From: Rhizobium sp. ARZ01
GTDB taxonomy: Bacteria > Pseudomonadota > Alphaproteobacteria > Rhizobiales > Rhizobiaceae
Direction: 5' to 3'
DNA length: 64,000 bases
Assembly: GCF_014851675.1 (NCBI RefSeq)
Contig: NZ_JACVAE010000001.1
Span: forward strand, 2,046,001 to 2,110,000
The translations under genes and the position numbers were made by a program. Positions within the stretch are counted from its first letter, which is position 1. Every line of letters starts with the position of its first letter. Below, one piece after another: positions 18,076 through 27,341 of the stretch. The notes under the pieces are model-generated. The model was given only the letters and a program-made list of their open reading frames with translations. It searched no databases and was not told the origin of the DNA.

Positions 18076-19011
18076 GTGCTACGCTTCATCATACGCCGCG
18101 TTCTGCAGATCGTTCCGACGGTCGTGGCAGTCTCGCTGCTCATCTTTTTCATCTTCAGTGTCGTGCCCGGCAGCATCGCTTCCAGCATGTTCGCCAACAG
18201 CAAGGGGAACAATGACCCGAAGCTTGTCGAGAAGATCAACAAGGAATTCGGGCTCGACCAGCCGGTCTATGTGCGCTTCGGCAACTACATGGCCAAACTC
18301 GCGCAATTCGACCTCGGCACGTCCTTCCGCACCCGCCAGCCGGTTGCCACTGAAATCAACGCCCGCATGTGGGCGACACTCAAGCTCGCCTTTGCCGCCA
18401 TGGGGATCGCCGCCGTCATCGGCGTGCCGCTCGGCTTTATTGCCGCCCTGCGCCCCGGAAGCCTGCTCGACAGCGTAACGATGATCGGGGCGATCTCCGG
18501 CCTGTCACTGCCGCAATTCTGGGTCGGCCTGATCTGCATGTACGTCTTCGCGCTGACACTCGGCTGGCTGCCCAGTTTTGGCTATGGCGACGGCGGCATT
18601 CGCAACCTCATCCTGCCGGCCATCACGCTCGGTGTCGCGCCGCTCGCCCTTCTCGCCCGCACGACACGCGCCGCCGTCCTCGAAGTCATGAACGCGGATT
18701 ATGTCCGTACCGCCCGCTCCAAGGGCATGAGCAGCTTCCGTGTCGTCAAATGGCATGTCATGCGCAACGCGCTGGTGCTGATCATCACGACCATCGGGCT
18801 GCAGTTCGGCTCGATGATGGGCCAGGCCGTCGTGATCGAGAAGCTGTTTTCGTGGCCGGGCATGGGCTCGCTGTTGATCGATAGCGTGGCCCTTCGCGAC
18901 ATTCCCGTCGTCCAGGGCTGCATCCTCGTGATCGTCCTCTGGTTCCTGATCATCAACACGGTCGTCGACATCCTCTATGCCGTCATCGACCCCCGGATAA
19001 GCCACGAGTAG
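18076..19011 (+). CDS. ABC importer permease, DppB type
   Basis: This inner-membrane protein of 311 residues has six predicted helices. It opens with the standard MLRFIIRRVLQIVPTVVAVS, and the EAA-like loop ADYVRTARSKGMSSFRVVKWHVMRNAL contacts the ATPase. GTG at 18076 has GAGGA upstream. The domain size and the SIASSMFANS region after helix 1 match oligopeptide permeases. It pairs with the permease that begins 4 bp past its stop. Confidence 0.9.
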   Translation: MLRFIIRRVLQIVPTVVAVSLLIFFIFSVVPGSIASSMFANSKGNNDPKLVEKINKEFGLDQPVYVRFGNYMAKLAQFDLGTSFRTRQPVATEINARMWATLKLAFAAMGIAAVIGVPLGFIAALRPGSLLDSVTMIGAISGLSLPQFWVGLICMYVFALTLGWLPSFGYGDGGIRNLILPAITLGVAPLALLARTTRAAVLEVMNADYVRTARSKGMSSFRVVKWHVMRNALVLIITTIGLQFGSMMGQAVVIEKLFSWPGMGSLLIDSVALRDIPVVQGCILVIVLWFLIINTVVDILYAVIDPRISHE

Positions 19012-19015
19012 AGCC

Positions 19016-19837
19016 ATGCGACTGCGTTTCAATCTGACCATCGGCGCCCTGCTCTGCCTTCTCATCATCACGGCTGCATGCTTTGCGCCGTGGCTGGCGC
19101 ACTACGATCCAATCGGCGACGCCGACCTGATGAACGCCGAGCTTCCGCCGGACGCGCAATTCTGGTTCGGCACGGACGCGCAAGGCCGCGACATCTTCAG
19201 CCGCGTCCTTTACGGCGCCCGCATCTCGCTGACCGTCGGCATCGGCTCGCAGCTGATCAACACGACGATCGGTCTCGCGCTCGGTGTCTCCGCCGGCTAT
19301 TTCGGCGGCTGGTGGGACGACTTTATTACCGGCCTCACCAATCTGATGCTGTCGATCCCCTCGCTGATTTTTGCGCTTGCAGTCATGGCCGTCCTCGGCC
19401 CCGGACTTGGCAGCCTCCTGATTGCGCTCGGCCTCACCAACTGGTCCTGGACCTGCCGCATCGCGCGCAGTTCCACGCTTTCCTTGAAGAAGCAGGGCTA
19501 CGTGCAGGCAGCCAAGACGCTCGGCTACAGCGACGTGCGCATCATGGCGACGCAGATCGTGCCGAACATGATCGGTCCGATCCTGGTCATCGCCACGCTA
19601 GGCATGGGAGATGCGATCCTCGCCGAGGCAGCACTCTCCTATCTCGGCCTCGGGATAGTCCCCCCCTTTCCGAGCTGGGGCGGCATGCTGACGGATGCGC
19701 GCGGTCTTATTGCTCTCGCGCCCTGGGCCGCCTTCTTCCCCGGCATCGCCATCTTCGCCACTGTCCTCGGCCTCAACCTTCTCGGCGACGGTCTGCGTGA
19801 CTATCTCGACCCCCATATGAGGACGCGCCGCACATGA
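19016..19837 (+). CDS. ABC importer permease, DppC type
   Basis: This second inner-membrane subunit has 273 residues. It shows the family marker FWFGTDAQGRDIFSRVLYGARISL after helix 1, the EAA loop GYVQAAKTLGYSDVRIMATQIVPN, and the conserved ending AEAALSYLGLGIVPPFPSWGGML. Its stop overlaps the start of the first ATPase gene by 4 bp (ATGA), indicating tight coupling. Confidence 0.9.
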   Translation: MRLRFNLTIGALLCLLIITAACFAPWLAHYDPIGDADLMNAELPPDAQFWFGTDAQGRDIFSRVLYGARISLTVGIGSQLINTTIGLALGVSAGYFGGWWDDFITGLTNLMLSIPSLIFALAVMAVLGPGLGSLLIALGLTNWSWTCRIARSSTLSLKKQGYVQAAKTLGYSDVRIMATQIVPNMIGPILVIATLGMGDAILAEAALSYLGLGIVPPFPSWGGMLTDARGLIALAPWAAFFPGIAIFATVLGLNLLGDGLRDYLDPHMRTRRT

Positions 19838-20814
19838 CCAGCGCCCCGCTCCTTGAGGTCCGTGACCTCAACATCGACATGATGTCCGGCAGACAGCGGC
19901 TGAACGTCGTGGAAAACGTCTCCTTTTCGATCGGACGCGGCGAGACCTTCGGGCTGGTCGGCGAAAGCGGCTGTGGCAAGAGCATCACCGCATTGTCGAT
20001 GATCGGCCTTCTGAAAGCGCCGCTCACCGTTTCCAGCGGCGCGATCCGTTTCGACGGCCAGGACCTGCGCACCCTTCCAAAACGCGCCATGCGCAAGCTG
20101 CGCGGGAGCCGCATCGCCATGATCTTTCAGGAGCCGATGACGGCGCTGAACCCGCTTGCCCCGGTTGGCCGGCAGATCGCCGAGATGTTCGTGCTGCATC
20201 AGGGGGCGACCTGGGCGGAAGCCGAGAAGAAGGCGATCGCCGCGCTGGCGAGCGTGCATGTGCCGGCGCCGGAGAAGCGCGCCAAAGCCTATCCGCACCA
20301 GTTGTCCGGCGGCATGCGGCAGCGCGTGATGATCGCGATCGCGCTCTCCTGCAATCCGGACCTCCTGATCGCTGACGAACCGACCACCGCACTCGACGTG
20401 ACCGTGCAGGCAGAGATTCTCAAGCTGGTGCAAGAGCTCTGCACCGCAAGAGGGACTGCCGTGCTGATGATCAGCCACGATCTCGGCGTGATCGCGAAGA
20501 TGTGCCAGCGCGTCGGCATCATGTATGCCGGCAACCTCGTCGAGGAGCGGCCGGTCGCCGACATCTTCCGCCAACCCCGCCACCCCTATACAAAGGGTCT
20601 GCTCAACTCCCTCCCCAGGCTCGGCACTCGCGAACTGCATGAGCGCAAGCGCCTGCAGGAGATCGAGGGCGTCGTGCCGCCGATCACCGCTTTCCCGGCC
20701 GGGTGCCGCTTCGAGCCGCGCTGCGGCCGGGCGAGCGAAATCTGCGTCGCGCAGCAACCGGGCGAGACGCCTTTGGACCACCACGGCTTTGTCAGGTGCC
20801 ATCACCATGAATAG
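19834..20814 (+). CDS. ABC importer ATP-binding protein, DppD type
   Basis: This cytosolic ATPase of 326 residues carries Walker A GESGCGKS, signature LSGGMRQRVMIA and Walker B LLIADEPTTALD. The C-terminal oligopeptide-ABC extension with PYTKGLLNSLP and four Cys (CRFEPRCGRASEIC) is the iron-sulfur-binding tail seen in DppD/OppD. It overlaps the next ATPase gene by 8 bp, so the two form the heterodimeric motor of this importer. Confidence 0.92.
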   Translation: MTSAPLLEVRDLNIDMMSGRQRLNVVENVSFSIGRGETFGLVGESGCGKSITALSMIGLLKAPLTVSSGAIRFDGQDLRTLPKRAMRKLRGSRIAMIFQEPMTALNPLAPVGRQIAEMFVLHQGATWAEAEKKAIAALASVHVPAPEKRAKAYPHQLSGGMRQRVMIAIALSCNPDLLIADEPTTALDVTVQAEILKLVQELCTARGTAVLMISHDLGVIAKMCQRVGIMYAGNLVEERPVADIFRQPRHPYTKGLLNSLPRLGTRELHERKRLQEIEGVVPPITAFPAGCRFEPRCGRASEICVAQQPGETPLDHHGFVRCHHHE

Positions 20815-21769
20815 TCCCGCCGAACCGCTTCTGCGTATCGAAGATCTCAGCGTCCACTTTCCGACAAGCAACGGGCTTTTCGGCGGCAGGCAGTTGCTGC
20901 ACGCGGTGAACAACCTCAATCTGACGCTGAACAAGGGCGAGTGCCTGTCGATCGTCGGCGAATCCGGATGCGGGAAATCGACGCTCGCCCTTTCCATCGT
21001 CGGCCTGCAAAAGCCGACGACCGGCGCCATCTATTTCGAAGGCAAGGAAATCACCGGTAAGAATCCGCCGTCTCGGCTGGATCGCGCGCGTATGGCGCAG
21101 ATGGTGTTCCAGGACCCCTATGCCTCGCTTAACCCGCGCCAGACGATCTATACCTCGCTTGCCGCTCCACTGAAGCTGCAAGGGGTGACGAACAGGAGCG
21201 AACTTGACGCGCGTATCGAGGAGATCCTGCGCCATGTCGGGCTGAAACCGGAACAGGCGAAGCGCTTCCCGCACGAATTCTCCGGCGGCCAACGCCAGCG
21301 CATCGGCATTGCCCGTGCGCTCGTGCTCAATCCGAAGATTATCGTGCTGGACGAACCGGTCTCAGCACTCGACGTCTCCATCCGCGCCCAGATCATCAAC
21401 CTGCTGTTGGAACTGAAGGAGAAACTTGAGCTCTCCTATATCATGATCAGCCACGACCTCAGCGTGGTGGAGCATATGAGCGATCGCGTCGGCGTGATGT
21501 TCTTCGGCCAGATCGTCGAACTCGGATCGTGGGACAAGATCTTTACCAACCCGACGCACCCCTATACGCGCCGGCTTCTCAGCGCCATTCCCGATCCCTT
21601 CATGGAGGTGGCCGACGAGGCACCGCTAGAGGGCGTGGCACCTTCGCCTCCCCCCGGCTTCCGGTTCTATCCGGAGACGTTCACCGGCCATGACGTCTAT
21701 AGCGCCCCCGCGCCATCCGAACTCGTCGAGATCGGTGAGTGGCACAAAGTGCGCCTTGCGATGTCTTGA
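20807..21769 (+). CDS. ABC importer ATP-binding protein, DppF type
   Basis: This second ATPase has 320 residues, with Walker A GESGCGKST, signature FSGGQRQRIGIARAL and Walker B IIVLDEPVSALD. The C-terminal oligopeptide extension ends in FYPETFTGHDVYSAP and lacks the four-Cys tail of its partner. The open frame reaches far upstream, but the ATG at 20807 gives the normal start MNSPAEPLLRIEDLSVHF and an 8-bp overlap with the preceding stop. Confidence 0.92.
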   Translation: MNSPAEPLLRIEDLSVHFPTSNGLFGGRQLLHAVNNLNLTLNKGECLSIVGESGCGKSTLALSIVGLQKPTTGAIYFEGKEITGKNPPSRLDRARMAQMVFQDPYASLNPRQTIYTSLAAPLKLQGVTNRSELDARIEEILRHVGLKPEQAKRFPHEFSGGQRQRIGIARALVLNPKIIVLDEPVSALDVSIRAQIINLLLELKEKLELSYIMISHDLSVVEHMSDRVGVMFFGQIVELGSWDKIFTNPTHPYTRRLLSAIPDPFMEVADEAPLEGVAPSPPPGFRFYPETFTGHDVYSAPAPSELVEIGEWHKVRLAMS

Positions 21770-21859
21770 GCATGATTGCTCGTTACGTGCCGTTGTCTTT
21801 GACTTGCACGTGTACGGGTGGCTTTTCCGGCACGCCATAGTCCAAACCTGAGAGTTCCC

Positions 21860-22900
21860 ATGGTGAACACCACCGCTCCACGCCTGCCCATGATCGAGAT
21901 CGAGGGCACGCCCTACGAGGTCGGTGTGGCCCTTGGCCGCCATGGCCGCGAGACCATCCACGGCTATCTCCTTCGCACCCATGCCTGGGCCAGCGTCCTT
22001 GCCTTTCGCGATAGCGCGCGCGTAGCCGCAGCTCGCGCGCTGACCGAGGCGCGCTTCCCCCGCTACTGGCAGGAGCTACACGGTCTGGCCGACGGCCTCG
22101 AACTTCCCTTTGATGACGTCTTTACCTGGAACTGCAGGGGCGACGTCCGCGCGATGAGCCCGGACGGTTGCACGACCATTCTTCTGCCCGGCGAGATGCC
22201 GACCGTCGCACACAACGAGGATGGCGACCCGGGTCTGCGACCTGGCAGTGCGATCGCCCGCATCAGATCGGAAGGCGGGTGCGGCTTTACCGCCTTTGTC
22301 TATCCCGGCTCAATTCCCTGCCACACCTTTGCGCTCAACGATGCTGGCCTGGCTGTCGCCATCAACAACATCCGCTCAAAGGCGTCGGGCGATGGCCTGC
22401 CGCGCAACGTCCTCGGCCGAGCCATGCTGGACTGTACAAGCATCGCTGAAGCAACCGAGTTGCTGCGGCAATCTCCGCGCGCGGGCGGTTTCCATTTCTC
22501 GCTCCTGCATGCCGGTGACCCGACCGTCACGAGCGTAGAGTTCACGCACGGAAGTTTGTCGGTGAGGCGGATCGATCGGCCCACCGCCCACGCCAACCAC
22601 CTTATACACGAGGGTATCAGGGACGAGCGTCAGATCATAACGGACTCCTCCCTCGCCCGCCAGGAACGCGCCGACGAACTGCTGGAGATGGCGTCGTCAC
22701 CGATCGCACCGTTGCCGATCCTCTGGGACCAGGGCCGCCCGGCGCTTCCGATCTATCGCGAGCAGCCGGATGATCCCGACGTCGAGAATACGCTCGCGAC
22801 TGCCGTCTTCACCGTCGGAGGCGACCGGATCATCTGCAGTATCCACGATCAGGCGAACACACCGCCGCTCTATCGTATCGAGGAGCAACGCGCCATCTGA
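21860..22900 (+). CDS. C45-family Ntn hydrolase (acyl-CoA:6-APA acyltransferase-like)
   Basis: The protein of 346 residues is related to penicillin acyltransferase and the C45 autoproteolytic peptidases. It begins with IEIEGTPYEVGVALGRHGRE and has NCRGD ahead of the cleavage site. The G-C bond in SPDGCTTILL (Cys104) is where the precursor would cut itself, leaving Cys as N-terminal nucleophile, followed by AHNEDGD, the conserved Asn/Asp segment. No signal peptide is seen, so it acts in the cytosol. ATG at 21860 is preferred over the upstream ATG at 21818 because it gives the normal length. Its place directly after an oligopeptide importer suggests it hydrolyses an imported amide, for example an N-acyl amino acid or small peptide. 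Confidence 0.82.
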   Translation: MVNTTAPRLPMIEIEGTPYEVGVALGRHGRETIHGYLLRTHAWASVLAFRDSARVAAARALTEARFPRYWQELHGLADGLELPFDDVFTWNCRGDVRAMSPDGCTTILLPGEMPTVAHNEDGDPGLRPGSAIARIRSEGGCGFTAFVYPGSIPCHTFALNDAGLAVAINNIRSKASGDGLPRNVLGRAMLDCTSIAEATELLRQSPRAGGFHFSLLHAGDPTVTSVEFTHGSLSVRRIDRPTAHANHLIHEGIRDERQIITDSSLARQERADELLEMASSPIAPLPILWDQGRPALPIYREQPDDPDVENTLATAVFTVGGDRIICSIHDQANTPPLYRIEEQRAI

Positions 22901-23017
22901 CGTCAGGTTCGCCCAAGGGAACCAGCACACTCGAGGGGACGTTGTGGTGTCGTCAGCCGACCGCTTGCACAAGAACCCGGCGCGTCGCAAAAGCGTGATA
23001 CGATTGTTAGTAGTCGA

Positions 23018-23025
23018 TTAACCAT
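23018..23025 (+). promoter_or_regulatory. candidate CtrA half-site TTAACCAT
   Basis: The 8-mer TTAACCAT lies 76 bp before the L,D-transpeptidase start. This is the short form of the box bound by the alphaproteobacterial cell-cycle regulator CtrA. A further TTAACG is at 23045. Confidence 0.35.
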
Positions 23026-23100
23026 CGTTTCACCTTTTCCATATTAACGTCGAAATTCGGTGCCACGTCCCGGATACAGCTTTGACGACAGGTAGATTCC

Positions 23101-24528
23101 GTGAATTCCGTTTTTAAAACAAGCATTTCTCTGATCACTCTAGCGACGCTCCTCGTGGGCGTACCCGCCAGCGCGCAGGACGTGTTCGGCTTGCGTCGAG
23201 AGCGTACGATGCTTGTGACACCTGAGGGCGACATTCTGGACTACATCCCTGCCGATGGCAGCGTGCGCGTCGCACGTGATCGCCAGGGTCGGCGGATCTA
23301 CGTCGATTCGTGGGGCAACATCATCGCCACGGCGATGCCGGCCGACCAGTATTTCTCCCGTTACGGCGCGCGTGACTATCGCCGGGACCGCTATCGGCCG
23401 GTGGAAGGCTACCCCGAAACATCACGCGACTATTTCCCACCAGCACCAAGCGAATATGGCGACGATCTGACAACCGGCTCGGTACCGGATTTCCGTGACC
23501 GGGAACCCGGTGCGGTCGATCGCTCGGAATTGCCTGAGCCGCTGCCCGGCGACGCCTACTCCGATGGCGAACAGCCGAGAGATGGCTGGGGTACGGAAGA
23601 CATGGCGTCTCTCCCCGACGGATCGATGGACCCTGAGATGGTGCCGGGCCCCCGGTTCCCGACCGCCACGCCGATCGGCAAGAAGACATCTGCCGAGGTG
23701 ACCGCCCTTCAGGTCTTCCTTGACCGCGAGGGTTTCTCCCCCGGCGTCATCGACGGCAGGAAAGGCTCGAATGTCACCAAGGCGATCGAAGCCTGGCAGC
23801 TTGCGACCGGCGAGACGCTTGATCCGAACGATACCGATTCGATCCTCGAGCGGCTTCACCTGAATGGCGGCATGCCGTTCACCACCTACGAGATCACCCC
23901 AGCCGATGCGGCCGGCCCCTATGTCGCGTCGATCCCCGAGGACTACGCCCACAAGGCTGCCCTTCCGGCGCTGTCGTATACGTCCCAGACGGAGATGCTG
24001 GCCGAACGCTTCCACATGGACGAGGCTTACCTGAAGGAAATGAATCCCGGCGTCGACTTCACTATTCCCGGCACCATCGTCAAGGTGATAAATGTGGGGC
24101 AGCAGAAGAAGGGCAAGGTGGCAAAGATCCTTGCCGACAAGGCGCGCAAGCAGGTGCTTGCCTATGACGAGATGGGCAGCCTGATCGCGGCCTATCCCGC
24201 CAGCATCGGTTCGTCCGACACGCCTTCGCCCTCCGGCACGGTGACGGTCGAACGCATCGCCTTCAATCCGAACTACACGTATAATCCGAAGATCAACTTC
24301 CAGCAGGGTGCCAACGACAGGGTTCTGACGCTGCAACCCGGTCCAAACGGCCCCGTCGGGACGATCTGGATCGCGCTATCCAAACCGACCTACGGGATCC
24401 ACGGCACGCCAGAACCTTCGAAGATCGGCAAGACCCAGAGCCACGGTTGCATCCGTCTGACCAACTGGGATGCGGCCGAGCTTGCCAAGATGGCGTCGGC
24501 GGGTGTGACGGTCGAATTCGTCGACTGA
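23101..24528 (+). CDS. L,D-transpeptidase (YkuD/ErfK type)
   Basis: This exported protein of 475 residues has a signal peptide ending at ASAQ (residue 25). An N-terminal region rich in Asp, Arg and Pro follows, then a peptidoglycan-binding-like domain (about 198-260, VTALQVFLDREGFSPGVIDG), then the YkuD catalytic domain with YGIHGT and SHGCIRL (nucleophile Cys450). It would form 3-3 cross-links or anchor proteins to peptidoglycan; Rhizobiales rely heavily on such enzymes for polar growth. The GTG at 23101 follows AGGTAG. A bidirectional terminator lies 20 bp past the stop. Confidence 0.9.
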   Translation: MNSVFKTSISLITLATLLVGVPASAQDVFGLRRERTMLVTPEGDILDYIPADGSVRVARDRQGRRIYVDSWGNIIATAMPADQYFSRYGARDYRRDRYRPVEGYPETSRDYFPPAPSEYGDDLTTGSVPDFRDREPGAVDRSELPEPLPGDAYSDGEQPRDGWGTEDMASLPDGSMDPEMVPGPRFPTATPIGKKTSAEVTALQVFLDREGFSPGVIDGRKGSNVTKAIEAWQLATGETLDPNDTDSILERLHLNGGMPFTTYEITPADAAGPYVASIPEDYAHKAALPALSYTSQTEMLAERFHMDEAYLKEMNPGVDFTIPGTIVKVINVGQQKKGKVAKILADKARKQVLAYDEMGSLIAAYPASIGSSDTPSPSGTVTVERIAFNPNYTYNPKINFQQGANDRVLTLQPGPNGPVGTIWIALSKPTYGIHGTPEPSKIGKTQSHGCIRLTNWDAAELAKMASAGVTVEFVD

Positions 24529-24547
24529 TCGATCGCAGCAAGAAACG

Positions 24548-24579
24548 AAAACGCCGGCTCCAATTGGGCCGGCGTTTTT
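24548..24579. terminator. bidirectional terminator between convergent genes
   Basis: AAAACGCCGGC pairs with GCCGGCGTTTT over 11 bp around a 9-nt loop, with T runs on both strands. It separates the L,D-transpeptidase from the leftward chemoreceptor gene. Confidence 0.85.
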
Positions 24580-24668
24580 CGTCACGCACTGTAATCCTTG
24601 GCGGCTTTCACTTTGACGCCGAAGGTCGGTTGACCCGCCCTCCGGCTTCAACATGTCACCGACAGCCA

Positions 24669-26192
24669 TCAAGCAGCTCTGACATACCCCGCAGCCGATG
24701 TCGCTACCGCGCGCCCGCTCGTGCGGAACGTGCTGAGCTGTGATGCGATGGATGCCGCCTCCTGTGTCAGCGCCTGGCTTGCCGCATTGGCCTGCTCCAC
24801 CATTGCGGCATTCTGCTGCGTGATCTGGTCCATGGCGTTGATTGCCTGGTTGACGGCCTGTAGGCCGGTCGCCTGCTCTGCCGTGCTCGCGCGGATCGCG
24901 GAGAACACCGAACTGACCTCGACCACCTGTGTGACAATCTGACGGAGCGTCTGGGCAACCTCGTTGACGGAGCGCACACCGTCTTCGACCTGGCCGTGCG
25001 ACTTGGCAATCAGATCCTGGATGTCTTTCGCCGCATCAGCGCAACGCTGCGCCAGTGCGCGAACTTCGGAGGCTACGACGGCAAATCCGCGGCCCGCCTC
25101 ACCGGCCCGTGCTGCCTCGATGCCAGCATTCAGCGCCAACAGGTTTGTCTGGAAAGCGATCTCATCGATAACCTCGATGATATTGGCGATGCTCGCTGAG
25201 GACTGCTGGATCTCCTGCATGGCGGTGATGGCCTGCTCGACCACCTCGCCGCTGCGCTCGGCATTGCCGCGGGCAGCGGCGACGAGGGCGTTTGCATCAT
25301 CCGCGCTCTTTGCCGTCTGGCGCACGGTTGTCGTGACTTCCTCGACGGCGGCCGCGGTCTCTTCAAGGTTGGCAGCTTGTCGCTCGGTGCGCTTGGCAAG
25401 ATCGTCCGATGCAGCGGCGATTTCCTGGACGCTCAAATGGATCGAGCCGGCACCCGCATTGATGCTGCCGATTGCCTGGGAGAGCGCCTCGCCAGCGTGG
25501 TTGAAGTCGTCCCTGAGCGTTTCGTAGGCGTCCGGCAGCACACCTTCGATCCTTGCCGTGAGATCCCCCGAGGCAATGCGTTTCAGTGCGGCACCAAAAT
25601 TGTCGCTAATGATCTTGCGCTCTTCGGCAACGACTTGAGCCTGCACTTCCTTCTGCTTCGTCAGGTCGGATGCATCCATGTAGACGGAGATCGACAGATC
25701 CATGTCGAGGAAGACGGCCTTGATCAGGCTCGACAACTTCGCTGCCGCCTCCTCGGCAGAGACCTCCGAACGGGAAAAGAGGCCGGTCTTCGGCCACATC
25801 TCTTTCAACGCTGCGCCCAGCAGGTATTCGACGATCAGTGCGTAGCCACCGATGTACCAACGCGGCTCCAGTCCGATACGGGCATGGACTTTGCCGATCG
25901 TGAGGACCTTGTTGGCATAGTCCGTGTTGAAATCGCCGTTGGCGATGTTGCCCCAATGACCAAGTTGCGCATTCTTCGCATGTGTCACGCGGCTATCGCT
26001 GGTAAAAAGATGGCTGATCTCGGGGCTCTTGCGTACGACATCGTAAAACATGTCGAGTGCCGGTCCCAACTCCCTTTCCAGAAACGGCTTGAGGGTGCGC
26101 AGTTCCTTGCGGGCGGTTGCGTCGAGGCCGAGATAGTCCAGACGCCGCTCGAGATCATTGTTGTTGCCGCTAACGGAAGTAACTGCACTCAT
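24669..26192 (-). CDS. globin-coupled methyl-accepting chemotaxis protein (HemAT type)
   Basis: The protein of 507 residues has no membrane segment. Residues 10-170 form a globin sensor domain in which His103 in KVHARIGLEPRWYIGGYA matches the haem-ligating proximal His of HemAT. A HAMP-like linker follows. The C-terminal half is a chemoreceptor signalling domain with the conserved hairpin EIAFQTNLLALNAGIEAARAGE. The tail ends in TSAAGYVRAA without the NWETF pentapeptide for CheR/CheB. It should sense oxygen in the cytosol and signal to CheA. No che genes are near, so it uses a pathway encoded elsewhere. Confidence 0.92.
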   Translation of the reverse strand: MSAVTSVSGNNNDLERRLDYLGLDATARKELRTLKPFLERELGPALDMFYDVVRKSPEISHLFTSDSRVTHAKNAQLGHWGNIANGDFNTDYANKVLTIGKVHARIGLEPRWYIGGYALIVEYLLGAALKEMWPKTGLFSRSEVSAEEAAAKLSSLIKAVFLDMDLSISVYMDASDLTKQKEVQAQVVAEERKIISDNFGAALKRIASGDLTARIEGVLPDAYETLRDDFNHAGEALSQAIGSINAGAGSIHLSVQEIAAASDDLAKRTERQAANLEETAAAVEEVTTTVRQTAKSADDANALVAAARGNAERSGEVVEQAITAMQEIQQSSASIANIIEVIDEIAFQTNLLALNAGIEAARAGEAGRGFAVVASEVRALAQRCADAAKDIQDLIAKSHGQVEDGVRSVNEVAQTLRQIVTQVVEVSSVFSAIRASTAEQATGLQAVNQAINAMDQITQQNAAMVEQANAASQALTQEAASIASQLSTFRTSGRAVATSAAGYVRAA

Positions 26193-26535
26193 AGTCTATT
26201 TCCATGCCCTTTGGGGTTTCGGGAGGAAGCCTATTTTCGAGAACTGCGTCCCCGCTCTGGCGGGAGCGATGATCGGCGTTTGCGCCGTTCATGGCACAGT
26301 GCGAGGGGAGTGTCCTCGCCTTGAAATTGGCTTTCGTCACCACCAGTAGGCCAGCGATGGTAAACGCTTGGTTATGACGCAGATTCAATCTTTTTTTACG
26401 GGAAAGCTTATTCAGGCGCCCTAGAATTGCACTTTGTCATTTCTTTGGGCAGACCTACAAAAAGCTCCGCCGGGGCTTACCCCGGCGGAAATCGCAATCT
26501 TTGCGAGCAAATTAAACTGAATTGACTTCTGTCAA
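26193..26535. other. 343-bp intergenic region between the globin chemoreceptor and the ParA-type gene
   Basis: It holds the leftward chemoreceptor promoter region and untranslated leader, in which two small hairpins are visible (CCCGC/GCGGG near 26251 and CGGCG/CGCCG at 26274-26287), plus the ParA-type gene's terminator at 26466-26489. I find no supported reading frame. Confidence 0.5.
26466..26489 (-). terminator. terminator of the ParA-type gene
   Basis: TCCGCCGGGG and CCCCGGCGGA form a perfect 10-bp stem with a 4-nt loop. Leftward it is followed by GCTTTTTG. It lies 46 bp past the ParA-type stop. Confidence 0.85.
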
Positions 26536-27249
26536 TCAGGCGGCGCGCGCAAGACGCTGGTAAAGAACGCGAGAAGTCGACGTGCGCCGCGCAGGAACGA
26601 GACGGAGCACCTCCTCGGCCAGAAGGCGTGCGTTTTCACGCGCCTTGTCGAGGTTTGAGACGCGCAGCGGATCCATAGTCCGCAGAGTGCCGCCACAATC
26701 GAAGATGTCGCGGAAGGCGGCGCGTTCGGAGATCGCCGTATCGAGAACGGTCACGCCGCGCTCGGCGAGAAGCTGTTTGATCGCGACCATTGCCCGCGTC
26801 GTGACGACCGCGCTCATGCGGGTCAGGACGACAGAATGTTCGATGCGCACGCCGGCTCGCTGGTCGAGCTGCTGCAGCAGCTCGAGGATCTGGGCGCCGC
26901 CATGCGCGTCCATTGCACAACCTTGAATTGGGATCATGACATGGTCGGAAAGACCGATCGCGGTCGCGACGAGCGCGTCACGGGCTCCTGCGAGGTCGAC
27001 GATGAAATAGTCCGTATTGTCGCGGTTCTCGCGGAGATGGGATTGCAAGGACCCCATGGACACTTCGGAAATCACAGAAAGGTTGCGCTGCACGCCCGAC
27101 AATTCATGCCAGCGGGAAATCCAGCGCTGCGGATCGGCGTCGAGAATGGTGACGCGGTAGCCCTGGGCTGCCAGTTCCGTGGCAAGGATGAGCGCTGCGG
27201 TGGTTTTACCCGCTCCACCCTTGGCGTTTGCAAATGTGATTACCGGCAT
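26536..27249 (-). CDS. orphan ParA/MinD-family ATPase
   Basis: This protein of 237 residues has the deviant Walker A KGGAGKTT at 10-17, with both signature Lys residues, then ILDADPQ and YFIVDLAGARDALVATAIGLSD. No ParB, centromere-like array or replication gene is adjacent, so it is not a plasmid partition cassette. Related small orphans position chemoreceptor arrays, polar organelles or polysaccharide machinery on the nucleoid or membrane. It lies next to a cytosolic chemoreceptor gene, which makes a cluster-positioning role like that of PpfA conceivable, but this is speculation from context. Upstream is a TTAACCAT box. Confidence 0.85.
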   Translation of the reverse strand: MPVITFANAKGGAGKTTAALILATELAAQGYRVTILDADPQRWISRWHELSGVQRNLSVISEVSMGSLQSHLRENRDNTDYFIVDLAGARDALVATAIGLSDHVMIPIQGCAMDAHGGAQILELLQQLDQRAGVRIEHSVVLTRMSAVVTTRAMVAIKQLLAERGVTVLDTAISERAAFRDIFDCGGTLRTMDPLRVSNLDKARENARLLAEEVLRLVPARRTSTSRVLYQRLARAA

Positions 27250-27341
27250 TTCGAATTCCTCATTTCAGCGGCACGAGCCCCTCATCGCTCTTCCACGGAC
27301 GCGAAGCGGGATGGCGCCCGGTTAACCAAACCTTACAGAAG

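Noticed and set aside
26536..27249. Plasmid partition locus
   Set aside because: No ParB, no centromere-like iterons and no replication gene beside the ParA-type ATPase.
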